Shown: positions 25,468 through 33,360 of the stretch, one piece after another | How the letters are laid out: each line of letters starts with the position of its first letter | Numbering within the stretch: position 1 is the stretch's first letter | Origin: JAAYZH01 sp964479695 | Lineage (GTDB): Bacteria > Bacillota > Clostridia > Saccharofermentanales > Fastidiosipilaceae | Direction of reading: 5' to 3' | Assembly (NCBI GenBank): GCA_964479695.1 | Contig: CAYZSO010000017.1 | Coordinates: 1 to 45,898 of the forward strand | Length of the DNA: 45,898 nucleotides | Made by a program: the position numbers and the translations under genes | Notes under the pieces: generated by a model | What the model was told of the DNA's origin: nothing | Database searches by the model: none | Seen by the model: the letters and a program-made list of their open reading frames with translations, nothing else

Positions 25468-26391
25468 CTAGAGTCGCCGGACCCGGATCTTGAGACTTCG
25501 GAGGAATTCCCAAAGGGTCATGACGTCTGGGCCGTCTTCAATCGGTCTGGGGCACAGTGAACGGATGTAGCGGAAGTAAGGCTCAAATTTGGGTGTGCGG
25601 ATGCGGACACGACGGTTGATATCGTCGGCCATGTTGTCGCAGATGGTACCGATCTGCGCATAGTCGGCGAGGACGTCACGGGTAATGACGTGAACGACGT
25701 AGCCATACTTACGGAGGATTTTGCGGCGGATTTCGTCATGCTCTTTCTGCGCGGGAGTACTATGGTACAAAGCGCCGTCATACTCAACGATTCGTTTATG
25801 TATCTCGTCGCAGAGGTCCACTTTGAGGTAGAGGGATTTTTGGCCAAGCTCATCTGCTTCCTCCTGGGTGATGGCGATCACGCAAGAGACTAGATTGAGG
25901 TCGGTGAAGCCGAGTCCACCCAAGCGGCAGGGGAGGCTGAAGGTCATATAGACGAGGATTTCCATGGGGGATTCGAAGCCGTTCTTGATGTAGGTGAGGG
26001 CGTAGAGGGCCCGGGGACGACCATTGATGTAGTTGGCCTTAAGGGCGTACTCGCTGAGCTTTTCGACGGTGGTGAGCGGTGGCTCACCGTTGGGACCGCG
26101 GCTGCAGAGAAGGCAGCCCATGAGGATGGAAGGAAGGGCGTCGCCTAAGAGGTGGCAGAGCTGGAGGAAGAGATGTTCGACGGAGACGACGTGGTGACCC
26201 CAAAGGGAAGCCGCAGACCCTTCGGCCGGTAAGATCTTACAGACCTCGCAATTTTCGGGTCCGACGAGATACTTCTCCTCCTTGGTGGTGACGGTGTAGA
26301 AATTATGGTTGGTAAAGAGTTGCCGAAAGTACGATGTCGCATAAGGAATGTTCCATAAGCGGGCTGCAGACCAATGGCTAAGCAAAATCAT
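25468..26391 (-). CDS. PD-(D/E)XK nuclease-like (DUF559/Vsr-type) protein
   Basis: 307 residues, not a well-known gene. The C-terminal half has the order of a small PD-(D/E)XK nuclease: FESPMEILVYMTF (about 138-150), then LKVDLCDEIHKRIVEYDGALYH (about 188-210, with the VD and E-x-D residues), then DEIRRKILRKYGYVVHVITRDVL, matching DUF559-like endonucleases. The N-terminus starts with SHWSAARLWNIP, similar to the SHxSAxxLW start of DUF559/AbiEi-like proteins, followed by PENCEVCKIL. GAAAGGATCT precedes the ATG. Codon use and GC look like the neighbours. A second copy begins at the right window edge with 26 identical C-terminal residues, so this is a multicopy family. DNA target and role (defence, homing) are unknown. 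Confidence 0.6.
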   Translation of the reverse strand: MILLSHWSAARLWNIPYATSYFRQLFTNHNFYTVTTKEEKYLVGPENCEVCKILPAEGSAASLWGHHVVSVEHLFLQLCHLLGDALPSILMGCLLCSRGPNGEPPLTTVEKLSEYALKANYINGRPRALYALTYIKNGFESPMEILVYMTFSLPCRLGGLGFTDLNLVSCVIAITQEEADELGQKSLYLKVDLCDEIHKRIVEYDGALYHSTPAQKEHDEIRRKILRKYGYVVHVITRDVLADYAQIGTICDNMADDINRRVRIRTPKFEPYFRYIRSLCPRPIEDGPDVMTLWEFLRSLKIRVRRL

Positions 26392-26561
26392 GATGAAGAG
26401 ATCCTTTCAGTTGAAGTACCTTAAAGCTTAGCGAAGGAAAAGGTCTTGAGAAGCCCCAAAAAACGAAGAAATTCCCACAAAAAGTACGAAAACGGGAGGC
26501 TCATCGGATGTAGCCGATCAACAGGTTCAAATATGGACCAGTAAAAGCTGGCATGGACCAT

Positions 26562-26608
26562 GAGTGGCGCGACTGCCAATGGAGCCCGAGTGGTACGACT
26601 GTCAATGG
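26562..26608. repeat. Direct repeat upstream of the nuclease gene
   Basis: GAGTGGCGCGACTGCCAATGG (26562-26582) recurs with three changes at 26588-26608. The rest of 26392-26904 holds A-rich CCCATAAAA-type repeats (about 26700-26790), the right boundary palindrome, the panT-like leader and no convincing gene. Confidence 0.6.
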
Positions 26609-26872
26609 GCCACTGTGCACAACTAGTCAGTCCAAAATTCATTGCTCGACTGGACCATATTTAGACCTGTACAAGCACCCTTAAGACAACCCGTTAAAAA
26701 GAACCCCATAAAAGCACAAGTAAAACCACCCATAAACCCACCCATAGAATCACCCAATAAAAAATTGCATAAAAAACCTGAAAAAAGCTGCAAAAAAAGC
26801 AACATACGCACTTGCGCTCTGCGCCCCGCGTCTTTACAATCAATTTACATACAATTCGTTAACAACATTGCA

Positions 26873-26887
26873 TTCCCGAGACGGGAA
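26873..26887 (+). other. Small inverted repeat before the S-component gene
   Basis: TTCCCG-AGA-CGGGAA, ending six bases before the AGGAGG ribosome site; could form a short hairpin or bind a regulator. Confidence 0.35.
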
Positions 26888-26904
26888 GTGATAGGAGGTT
26901 AGGA

Positions 26905-27879
26905 ATGAAAAAAGATCCGACTACGACTATAGGAATGAAAAGCGATTCGAGCACCGGTAATCACTCGAGCACCGGTAATCATTCAGTCGCCACTAAGAAT
27001 TCAACCACCGGTAATCACTCGAGCACCGGCAGTCATTCGGTCGCCAACAATCACGGTAATCACACGACTGTCGGTAATCACACGACTGTCAGTAATCACA
27101 CGACTGTCAGTAATCAGATGACGAACCAGGAGCGGGCGAAGAAGACACGCAGGCTGACGATGTTTGCGATGTTTTTGACTTTGGAGTTGTTGCTGATTTT
27201 TACGCCGCTGGGATTTGTTCCTTTGGGAGCAATAAACGCGACAACGTTGCACATACCGGTGATTTTGGCCGGAATATTGATGGGACCGCTCGAAGGTGCG
27301 GCGCTGGGATTTGTGTTTGGGCTGTCGAGCCTGATTAGGAACACCGTGGCGCCGAATCTAACAAGTTTTGTTTTTTCGCCGTTCATTACCATTAGTGGCT
27401 TCAGCGGGAACGGCTGGAGTGTTTGGATAGCCATTGGCCCCCGAATCCTGTTGGGACTTCTCGCGGCGTGGATTTTCCGTTTCCTCAACAAGCGATTCAA
27501 ATTGGGCACAGTTGCGGCCGGAATTTCAGCTGGGCTGAGCACTTTTCTGCACACGATTATGGTCATGGGCAGTATTTATGTGTTCTTTGGTAGTGAGTAC
27601 GCAGCCGCGCAGAATATGACGCGGAGCGCACTTCTCGGGCTGATCGGCACAGTAATCAGCGTGAATGGCGTAGCAGAGCTGATTTTAGCGGCGGTTGTCG
27701 TTATGGCGGTCTACGCAGTTACGTCAGTTCGTAAGGCCAAAGCCCCCCACAACACGGTTCGCGAAGCTCTTTCAGAAGGTTCCTCGGCTAAGTCCGGAGG
27801 CAGTGGATCCGGTTCTGCGGAGACTGCGGATACTGCGGAGACTGCGGAAACGCCTGAGACGACACGTAAGAAGGAATAA
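26905..27879 (+). CDS. ECF transporter S component, probably pantothenate-specific
   Basis: Membrane substrate-capture subunit of an energy-coupling-factor vitamin importer; the shared ATPases and T subunit are not in the window. Residues about 75-275 hold five or six helices with FTPLGFVPLGAINATTLHIPVILAGILMGP, typical of the ECF S-component family. Pantothenate specificity is inferred from adjacency to coaBC and coaX, which use pantothenate. Residues 1-70 are an unusual His/Asn/Thr-rich repeat (STGNHS, TTVGNH, TTVSNH), and the C-terminal tail has ETADTAETAETPE repeats. AGGAGG precedes the ATG; GGAATGAAAA at the start is repeated 29 bases downstream, so the start region itself is duplicated. 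Confidence 0.8.
   Translation: MKKDPTTTIGMKSDSSTGNHSSTGNHSVATKNSTTGNHSSTGSHSVANNHGNHTTVGNHTTVSNHTTVSNQMTNQERAKKTRRLTMFAMFLTLELLLIFTPLGFVPLGAINATTLHIPVILAGILMGPLEGAALGFVFGLSSLIRNTVAPNLTSFVFSPFITISGFSGNGWSVWIAIGPRILLGLLAAWIFRFLNKRFKLGTVAAGISAGLSTFLHTIMVMGSIYVFFGSEYAAAQNMTRSALLGLIGTVISVNGVAELILAAVVVMAVYAVTSVRKAKAPHNTVREALSEGSSAKSGGSGSGSAETADTAETAETPETTRKKE
26947..27110. repeat. In-frame repeat encoding the His-rich N-terminus
   Basis: Units of 18-24 bases around CACCGGTAATCACTCGAG and CACGACTGTCAGTAAT, expanded near the start codon of the S-component gene. Confidence 0.85.
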
Positions 27880-27893
27880 AAAGGAGAGTATAC

Positions 27894-29228
27894 ATGGCAA
27901 ATGATCGCAAGAAGAAAATTCTGGTGGGGATCAGCGGAGGCATCGCGATTTATAAGGTGGCGCAGCTGGTGTCGAATTTGGCCAAAAAGCACGAAGTTCA
28001 AGTGGTGATGAGTGAGCATGCGACGGAGCTGATGAGCCCTTTGACATTTGAAACGCTGACGGAAAGGCCGGTTGTGACCAAGATGTTTGGGCCGGAAATC
28101 AAACATGATAAAGTGCCGCACATTGAGTTGGCGAAATGGGCTGATCTGATAATTTTGGCGCCGGCGACGGCGAATTTGGTTGCAAAAATGGCGCACGGCA
28201 TTGCGGATGATATGCTTTCGACCATGCTTTTGGCGGCGCGTAGTCCGATTCTGGTCGCGCCGGCCATGAACACATATATGCTGAATCATCCGGCGACTGT
28301 GGAGAACCTCAACACGTTACTGAGCCGGGGCATTGAGATAATGGATACTGAGGTTGGTATGCTGGCTTGCCAAGATTTCGGGTCGGGCAAGTTGGCTTCG
28401 CCCGAGGCGATTCAGGAGAGGGCTGAGGAGATGCTTCAGCGCCACTACGGCACCCGTGAAGTCAGTGGTGACGGCGCGGGCGACGTCAGAAGTGGTGACG
28501 GCGCGGGCGACGTCAGAAGCGGTGACGGCGAGATTAGCAATGGGGGCGGCTTTGGCCAAAGACGCGATCTGGCAGGGGTCAGAGTGACGGTGACGGCGGG
28601 GCCTACGGAGGAAGCGCTGGATCCGGTGCGATTTGTGACGAACCACTCGAGTGGCAAAATGGGTTATGCGGTGGCGGAAGCGGCGAGGGAGCGGGGAGCG
28701 GATGTGCTTCTGATTTCTGGGCCGGTTCACTTGGAGGAGCCGGAAGGGGTCGAGGTGCGGAGGGTGACGAGTGCCTTGGAGATGTATGAGGAGGTGAGGG
28801 CGGCTTTGGCCGAAACCGATATCCTCATAAAAGCCGCCGCTGTGAGCGATTACCGCCCGGCGGAAGTGAGTGAGGAGAAGATCAAGAAGGGCCAGGGGGA
28901 CCTCGTGGTGAGGTTTGTGCGGAACCCGGACATTCTGGCCTGGGCGGGGGAGAATAAGCGACCTGGGACGATTCTGGCGGGCTTTGCGATGGAGACAGAG
29001 GATCTTCTGACGAATGCGAAACATAAGCTGGAGACGAAGCATCTGGACCTCGTTGTGGCGAACAGTCTGAAGGTGCAGGGGGCTGGGTTTGGTGTGGATA
29101 CGAATGTGGCGACGCTGATTTGGCCGGATCGGGAAGAGGCGTTACCGCTGATGGCGAAATCGGAGCTGGCGGGGCGCATTTTGGACGAATGTGTGAAGTT
29201 ATATCGAGCGAACGAGGCGGATGCATAA
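27894..29228 (+). CDS. coaBC: Phosphopantothenoylcysteine synthetase/decarboxylase
   Basis: Bifunctional coenzyme A enzyme: CoaB ligates cysteine to 4'-phosphopantothenate, and CoaC (FMN) decarboxylates the product. CoaC domain, residues 1-185: GISGGIAIYK, catalytic H76 in HIELAKWADLIILAPATAN, PAMNTYM (N126) and C159 in GMLACQDFGSGKLASP. CoaB domain from about 228: VTVTAGPTEEALDPVRFVTNHSSGKMGYAVAEAA, then AAAVSDYRP and KKGQGDLVVRFVRNPDIL. Length 444 exceeds the usual ~400. The surplus is the inter-domain linker (about 190-224), built of SGDGAGDVR repeats and a palindrome copy read as GGGFGQ. It starts 14 bases after the S component; coaX follows after two bases. Confidence 0.96.
   Translation: MANDRKKKILVGISGGIAIYKVAQLVSNLAKKHEVQVVMSEHATELMSPLTFETLTERPVVTKMFGPEIKHDKVPHIELAKWADLIILAPATANLVAKMAHGIADDMLSTMLLAARSPILVAPAMNTYMLNHPATVENLNTLLSRGIEIMDTEVGMLACQDFGSGKLASPEAIQERAEEMLQRHYGTREVSGDGAGDVRSGDGAGDVRSGDGEISNGGGFGQRRDLAGVRVTVTAGPTEEALDPVRFVTNHSSGKMGYAVAEAARERGADVLLISGPVHLEEPEGVEVRRVTSALEMYEEVRAALAETDILIKAAAVSDYRPAEVSEEKIKKGQGDLVVRFVRNPDILAWAGENKRPGTILAGFAMETEDLLTNAKHKLETKHLDLVVANSLKVQGAGFGVDTNVATLIWPDREEALPLMAKSELAGRILDECVKLYRANEADA
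28461..28570. repeat. Linker repeat plus full palindrome core in coaBC
   Basis: Three 24-27 base GGTGACGGCGCGGGCGACGT units (28468-28535), followed by GGGGGCGG and CTTTGGCCAAAG (28550-28561). Both lie exactly between the CoaC and CoaB domains and keep the frame. Confidence 0.85.
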
Positions 29229-29230
29229 TT

Positions 29231-30019
29231 ATGTTGATGACGATTGATGTAGGGAATACACATATTTCGATAGGCGTATTTAACGGGGAGATGCTGGAGG
29301 CGAGTTTCCGGCTGAACAGTAAGACCGAGCGGACTTCGGATGAGTTGGGAATTTTGCTGATTGACCTTTTGCACTCGCGGGCGATTTCGCTTTCGGCAAT
29401 TTCGGACATCATCATTTCCAGCGTCGTGCCGAAAATTATGCATTCCCTGACGAACAGTTTCTTGAAATATTTTGAAATTCAGCCACTGATCGTGGGGCCC
29501 GGATCGCGCACGGGGATCAGCATCCGGACAGACAATCCCAAAGAAGTCGGCGCCGACCGTATCGTCAACGTTGCCGCGGCGCACGAAATTTACAAAACCG
29601 ACGTGATTATCGTCGACTTTGGCACCGCGACTACGTTCGATTTTGTCAACAAAGCCGGCGAATTCCATTACACAGTCATCATGCCGGGTCTGGAGATTTC
29701 GGCGAGGGCTTTGACAACCAACACGGCCAAGCTCCCGGAAGTTGAGATCGTGAAGCCGGCGAGCATCCTTGCCTCCAACACAATTGAAGGCATGCAATCC
29801 GGCATTGTCTACGGCTACATCGGCGCGGTCGAGTACACGATTCACGAGATGAAACGGGCGCTGGGTCTCAATCCGCACGTCGTGGCTACGGGCGGCCTGG
29901 GGCGTGTCATTAGTCCGGAGACGGATTTGATTGACGAGTACGATCCTGATTTTGCCTATAAGGGCATGAAGATTATCTACAAGAAGACTCGCCGCATCAC
30001 TTCTGATCTCGTAGGTTAG
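29231..30019 (+). CDS. coaX: Type III pantothenate kinase
   Basis: ATP-dependent phosphorylation of pantothenate, first step of coenzyme A synthesis; type III enzymes are typically not feedback-inhibited. About 262 residues, as expected. Motifs: DVGNTHISIGVF (phosphate-binding), GPGSRTGISIRTDNPKEVGADRIVNVAAA, VDFGTATTFDFV and PGLEISARALTTNTAKLP. The start at 29231 (or the ATG two codons on) is chosen because homology starts there; the longer frame would overlap coaBC by about 100 bases. It completes the S component-coaBC-coaX pantothenate module. Stop TAG is followed by two palindrome copies and a terminator. Confidence 0.95.
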   Translation: MLMTIDVGNTHISIGVFNGEMLEASFRLNSKTERTSDELGILLIDLLHSRAISLSAISDIIISSVVPKIMHSLTNSFLKYFEIQPLIVGPGSRTGISIRTDNPKEVGADRIVNVAAAHEIYKTDVIIVDFGTATTFDFVNKAGEFHYTVIMPGLEISARALTTNTAKLPEVEIVKPASILASNTIEGMQSGIVYGYIGAVEYTIHEMKRALGLNPHVVATGGLGRVISPETDLIDEYDPDFAYKGMKIIYKKTRRITSDLVG

Positions 30020-30092
30020 TTGGCCAAAGCCGCCCCCCTCCAGTCTCTTGATGAAGTTGGCCAAAGCCGCCTCCCTCCATCTTCGTCTGTGG
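30019..30092. repeat. Two tandem palindrome right halves after coaX
   Basis: Two units about 37 bases apart, each starting GTTGGCCAAAGCCGCC and continuing with a pyrimidine-rich arm (CCCCTCC, TCCCTCC). The first abuts the coaX stop codon. Left halves are missing. Confidence 0.85.
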
Positions 30093-30126
30093 ACTTTTTC
30101 AGCAAGAGGGCATTCCGTTCTTCTGT

Positions 30127-30166
30127 AAAAAAGGCCTGTCATATCCGTAACATGACAGGCCTTTTG
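30127..30166. terminator. Bidirectional terminator between coaX and the surface-protein operon
   Basis: Fourteen-base stem AAAAGGCCTGTCAT/ATGACAGGCCTTTT with a nine-base loop. It serves the plus-strand CoA operon and the minus-strand wall operon. Confidence 0.88.
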
Positions 30167-30255
30167 TGTGCGGATTTTATCGGATTTCTGTATCTTCAGT
30201 ATCTCAGATTTCCGTTTTCTGCTTCTCAGATGTCGGTTTCTCAGATGTCCATATC

Positions 30256-31641
30256 TCAGATGTCGGTATCCGTTGGCTCCTCATCAGAAGATTCAACATC
30301 TGAAGGCTCATCATCAGCCGAAGATTCTTCAGAAGACTCTCCAGAAGAATCTTCTGATGACAAAGTCGCCCACGTCATCGGCACAGCAGCCGGTGTTACG
30401 AATGGTTCATCCGAATTGCCGATGTAATTGGTTCCTTCGACGAAATCCTCATTAGCGACTACCGCCGCTGAATCTTTCCGACGTAAGTGAACAATCACAA
30501 CGATAATGGCAATCACGACAAGCAAAATCCCCGCCAGAATCCCCAAAACCACCGGATCTATCACGAGTCCGCCGAAACTCATACCACCGGAATTGTCACC
30601 GCCCGAAGCTGCCGGAGGAACGGTAAGGCCGTCCCAAGCGCTTGTTTCTGACGTGTTTCCCGGACTGTTTTCTTCGCTGGTGGTTACACCAGTCGTCCCG
30701 CCTGTAGTTCCGCCTGTTGTCTCGCCGGTTTCCGTGGAGCTTGCGCTTGTCTCATCGGTTCCGGCGTTACTTGTCGTTGGTGCAGAAGTTGATGCGCCGC
30801 TTGCCGTTGTGGCTCCGCTTACTTCTACCAGATAAGCACCGGGTAAATAAGCCTCGCTGCCGTTAATCAGCGTGATATACCAGTTGGAATCGGTCCGCCC
30901 GACAATTTCGACGACCACGTCTCTGTCGATATAAGCTACAGTGTCGGAGTTCATGCTGGGGGCGGCTTTGGCCAAAATATTGTCTGTTGCTCTGTACTGC
31001 CCTTCCATCGCTGTGAAGGGTGGCGTGGTTGGCCTGGGTGTAGTGCTTGGCGTCGTGGTCGCTTGCGGCGTGGTTGTGGTGCGCGGGGTGGTTGTGGTTC
31101 GTGGCGTTGTGGTAGGCGCCTGCGTGGTTGTCGGCCTGGTGGTTGTGGTGGGAGTCGGGGTCGTGGTAGGAGTTGTGGTTGTGGTAGGGGTGGTGAAATT
31201 CAGGCTTACACTGGAACTTGTTGCATTAAAATAGTCAAAATAATCTGCTCCGTCGGTTGTCGAAGCAACGACTACAGCATGCACAGTATAATTTTTATTT
31301 GCCGGAAAACTTGCGTTGATTGTGCCGCTGTGACTGGTTTTCGTTTCACCAATTGACTCGAAATCGATGTATTTCTTGTCTGTGATCTCTGCCCCATCAC
31401 CGTCGAAAAGTTGAACAGTATAGTCCCGTAAATAATAGTTACCCGCTGCCACTGTATAGGCAAATGTTGCGGTTCGACTCGACTCATTCACACTGCTCAC
31501 ACTGAGACTCGCACTTCCCGTGGCCTCTGCATGAACTGGCTGAATCTGCTGCAGAGCTATAGGGAATACAAAAGTTATTATAAAAGCAAGTAACCCAATC
31601 AAAAATTTCTGTAACTTGGTTTGAGAAGTTCTTCTTGTCAC
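30256..31641 (-). CDS. Membrane-anchored surface protein with SH3-type domain
   Basis: Exported wall-associated protein of unknown exact role. Order: signal sequence (FLIGLLAFIITFVFPIAL, then cleavage near VHAEA), an extracellular beta domain with SRTATFAYTVAAGNYYLRDYTVQLFDGD, a TTTPTTTPTPTT stalk, an SH3-like domain (GQYRATDNILAKAAPSMNSDTVAYIDRDVVVEIV then NWYITLINGSEAYLPGAYLVEV), a Ser/Thr/Gly-rich stalk, one membrane helix (VVLGILAGILLVVIAIIVVIVHL) and an acidic Ser/Glu-rich cytoplasmic tail. The GTG at 31641 is preferred: GAGGTGA lies upstream and it starts 10 bases after the cohesin gene; the longer frame (31689) would overlap that gene. A palindrome copy encodes ILAKAAP at the SH3 start. 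Confidence 0.65.
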   Translation of the reverse strand: MTRRTSQTKLQKFLIGLLAFIITFVFPIALQQIQPVHAEATGSASLSVSSVNESSRTATFAYTVAAGNYYLRDYTVQLFDGDGAEITDKKYIDFESIGETKTSHSGTINASFPANKNYTVHAVVVASTTDGADYFDYFNATSSSVSLNFTTPTTTTTPTTTPTPTTTTRPTTTQAPTTTPRTTTTPRTTTTPQATTTPSTTPRPTTPPFTAMEGQYRATDNILAKAAPSMNSDTVAYIDRDVVVEIVGRTDSNWYITLINGSEAYLPGAYLVEVSGATTASGASTSAPTTSNAGTDETSASSTETGETTGGTTGGTTGVTTSEENSPGNTSETSAWDGLTVPPAASGGDNSGGMSFGGLVIDPVVLGILAGILLVVIAIIVVIVHLRRKDSAAVVANEDFVEGTNYIGNSDEPFVTPAAVPMTWATLSSEDSSGESSEESSADDEPSDVESSDEEPTDTDI

Positions 31642-31651
31642 GATTTTCACC

Positions 31652-32488
31652 TCACTGGCGCTTATTTTTTCGCTTACTAATTGTCGCAATGATGACTACC
31701 AAAATCAAGGCAATTATTCCTAAAATTACGAGCAGGGGACCAATCGATCCTCCGAGAAAGTTCGAGCGTTCGTTGGTTTCAGTCGGGATCACTGCGTCGG
31801 AAGTACCCGTCGTTTGCAATCCGGTTTCTATCGTGTCTGAAGTCGATGTTTCTTCCGGAATAGAAGTCTCTAAGCTGGTTTCGCTGCTAAGTGATGAAGG
31901 AGCGGTAGTCAAATGAGGAATCGTCGTTTCTTCGGCTGTGTTCGCAGCAGTGGTGCCCTCTGTCTCAACAGAAGTTGTGGTGGCCAAAGTCGCCTCTCTC
32001 GTAGTACTTGTCGTCGCCACCGCATCTTGCATATTCAACGTATAGTAGCGCAGTAAGGTACCGGGGATGGTATTCCCACTTGTGTCCGTAAATGAAGATC
32101 TCGTCAAGACAACCGTGGCGACGCCGGGGGCTTTGGCTTGAAGCGTAATCGTCGCAAGGAGGTGATTTCCGCCGGAAAGAGTACCGTTTCCGCGAATCAC
32201 GGCGATGCCATTGGATTCTTGGGAAACGGAAATCGAGCCTGTTGCCCCGCTCCCGCTGATGTACGTAAAAGCATCACTGTTGTAGTTTACATAAACCACG
32301 AAACTGGATACTGTGGTGGGAATATTTCCACCGATCTGTAAATCGACCCGATCACTGGTGATCGGGCTTTCTGTTCCAAAAGTAAGGTTTGCACTGTCTG
32401 CTTTGAGTTGCGTTACTGGTTGTAGAAAAACAACAAGGGCAAGCAAACCTACAAGAAGTCCGTTGAATACATGTTTCATATGATTCAC
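31652..32488 (-). CDS. Cohesin-domain protein with membrane anchor
   Basis: Cohesins bind dockerins with calcium dependence. Signal peptide (VFNGLLVGLLALVVFLQPVTQLKA), then one cohesin-type domain at about 33-150: NLTFGTESPITSDRVDLQIGGNIPTTVSSFVVYVNYNSDAFTYISG, ending GVATVVLTRSSFTDTSGNTIPG. A Thr/Ser/Glu-rich stalk of about 80 residues follows, then a membrane helix (IGPLLVILGIIALILVVIIATI) and a basic tail. It therefore displays one cohesin at the cell surface. The GTG start overlaps the stop of the dockerin-encoding gene (GTGA); the ATG three codons later is an alternative. A palindrome right half (GGCCAAAGTCGCC) lies in the stalk. Confidence 0.75.
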   Translation of the reverse strand: MNHMKHVFNGLLVGLLALVVFLQPVTQLKADSANLTFGTESPITSDRVDLQIGGNIPTTVSSFVVYVNYNSDAFTYISGSGATGSISVSQESNGIAVIRGNGTLSGGNHLLATITLQAKAPGVATVVLTRSSFTDTSGNTIPGTLLRYYTLNMQDAVATTSTTREATLATTTSVETEGTTAANTAEETTIPHLTTAPSSLSSETSLETSIPEETSTSDTIETGLQTTGTSDAVIPTETNERSNFLGGSIGPLLVILGIIALILVVIIATISKRKNKRQ

Positions 32489-33342
32489 GAGAGAGGCCTG
32501 CGGCCCATGATATGGTACTTGATCAGCGTTACATCAAGCACATTAACAATTCCATCGTTATTGACGTCTGCTGCTAGGAGACTATTCCCAGTCAGTGCTC
32601 TTCTACCCATAATATGATATTTCACCAAAGTGACATCCAAAACATTAACAATGCCATCGCCTGACGCGTCACCGTTCAAAACCTTCGGCTTGGGCGTAGG
32701 CGTCGGTGCCACGGTCGGCTTAGGTGTCGGAGTTGGCGCCACGGTCGGCTTCGGTGTCGGTGCTGCAGTAGGCGCCGCGGTCGGTGCCGCGGTAGGTGCT
32801 GCAGTAGGCGCAGGAGTAGGCGAGCCAGAAGAGACAATCTTTTGGCCGGTCGGATCGGCGATCATGTAGCCAACATAATTGCCATACGAGACCTTGTACC
32901 ATTGATCCGTGAAACCCTCTTCCTTCGTGCCGGTAACACGGCCCATGACCGTGATTTGGTCGCCGGGTTCAAGGGTCAGGTGGTAACTGCTGCTGGAAGT
33001 CGCCGCCGTGCGCAGCATGAAGTATCTGCCGCTCACAGGAGTCAGCACATCACCTTGCTCCGCGTAGAGTTTAGGCTCTGTTACAATCGGGGTCTCTTCT
33101 TCAACAGGCTGTTGCGGTTTGACCGAGTCAGGATACTGGGTGCCGGGGTTCGGGTAGGCGGAACTTGACATGTTTTGAAACACCGGAATTTCGAAGGTGA
33201 ATGAATCATTCATGGTTCCGGAACGTAGGTTCGCCAAATACTGCTGCGAGCCCTCCGTAGCCGGAGCAAAAGCATTGCCCATGTACTGGTGCCATACTTT
33301 TGACGGCAGGACAGAACTGGAATATTTGAGGTTGTACTTCAT
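32485..33342 (-). CDS. 3' part of split glucosaminidase: end of catalytic domain, SH3 domain, dockerin
   Basis: Starts MKYNLKYSSSVLPSKVWHQYMGNAFAPATEG, which matches the C-terminal third of glucosaminidase domains (..FWHQYMTN..AP..), followed by FEIPVFQNM. Next are an SH3-like domain (about 100-165), a PTAAPTAAP and PTPTPKPTVAP linker, and a type I dockerin at 223-285. The dockerin is two near-identical calcium-loop/helix repeats, GDASGDGIVNVLDVTLVKYHIMGRR and ADVNNDGIVNVLDVTLIKYHIMGRR. It lies in the same frame as the upstream gene, separated only by TAG and five codons. No ribosome site was found for this internal ATG. It is probably made only by readthrough, or it is a remnant of a nonsense mutation. 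Confidence 0.7.
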   Translation of the reverse strand: MKYNLKYSSSVLPSKVWHQYMGNAFAPATEGSQQYLANLRSGTMNDSFTFEIPVFQNMSSSAYPNPGTQYPDSVKPQQPVEEETPIVTEPKLYAEQGDVLTPVSGRYFMLRTAATSSSSYHLTLEPGDQITVMGRVTGTKEEGFTDQWYKVSYGNYVGYMIADPTGQKIVSSGSPTPAPTAAPTAAPTAAPTAAPTPKPTVAPTPTPKPTVAPTPTPKPKVLNGDASGDGIVNVLDVTLVKYHIMGRRALTGNSLLAADVNNDGIVNVLDVTLIKYHIMGRRPLS

Positions 33343-33357
33343 GTAGTAATTAGAATC

Positions 33358-33360
33358 CTA
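33358..33360 (-). other. In-frame TAG inside the glucosaminidase domain
   Basis: The codons read YIGVG-TAG-DSNYYMKYNL. Related glucosaminidase domains carry a Gln at this point (GQ[DN]), so a CAG to TAG change is the simplest origin. The frame is open on both sides. TAG is used as an ordinary stop by cls, oppB, coaX and others here, so the code is not reassigned. Confidence 0.8.

Larger units (their letters stand above)
24937..26670. mobile_element. Repeat-flanked nuclease unit, copy 1
   Basis: A 1.7-kb unit bounded by direct copies of ACTGGWCCATATTTARACCTGT (24937-24958 and 26649-26670) and carrying one nuclease-like gene on the minus strand. About 500 bases downstream of that gene recur, nearly identical, at 45365-45815, followed by the same coding end. 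Inside are a terminator, regularly spaced GGTCCATATCTGGACC palindromes and a conserved AAGCCTT/AAGGCTT hairpin (25353-25372). No transposase is seen. It could be a homing or gene-conversion unit, or a segmental duplication. Stretch 24877-25467 has no gene besides this. Confidence 0.55.

Noticed and set aside
33343..33360. TAG reassigned to glutamine in this organism
   Set aside because: TAG ends cls, oppB, coaX, the ABC ATPase and permease 2 at expected family ends. Conserved genes such as alaS contain no internal TAG, so the standard code applies.
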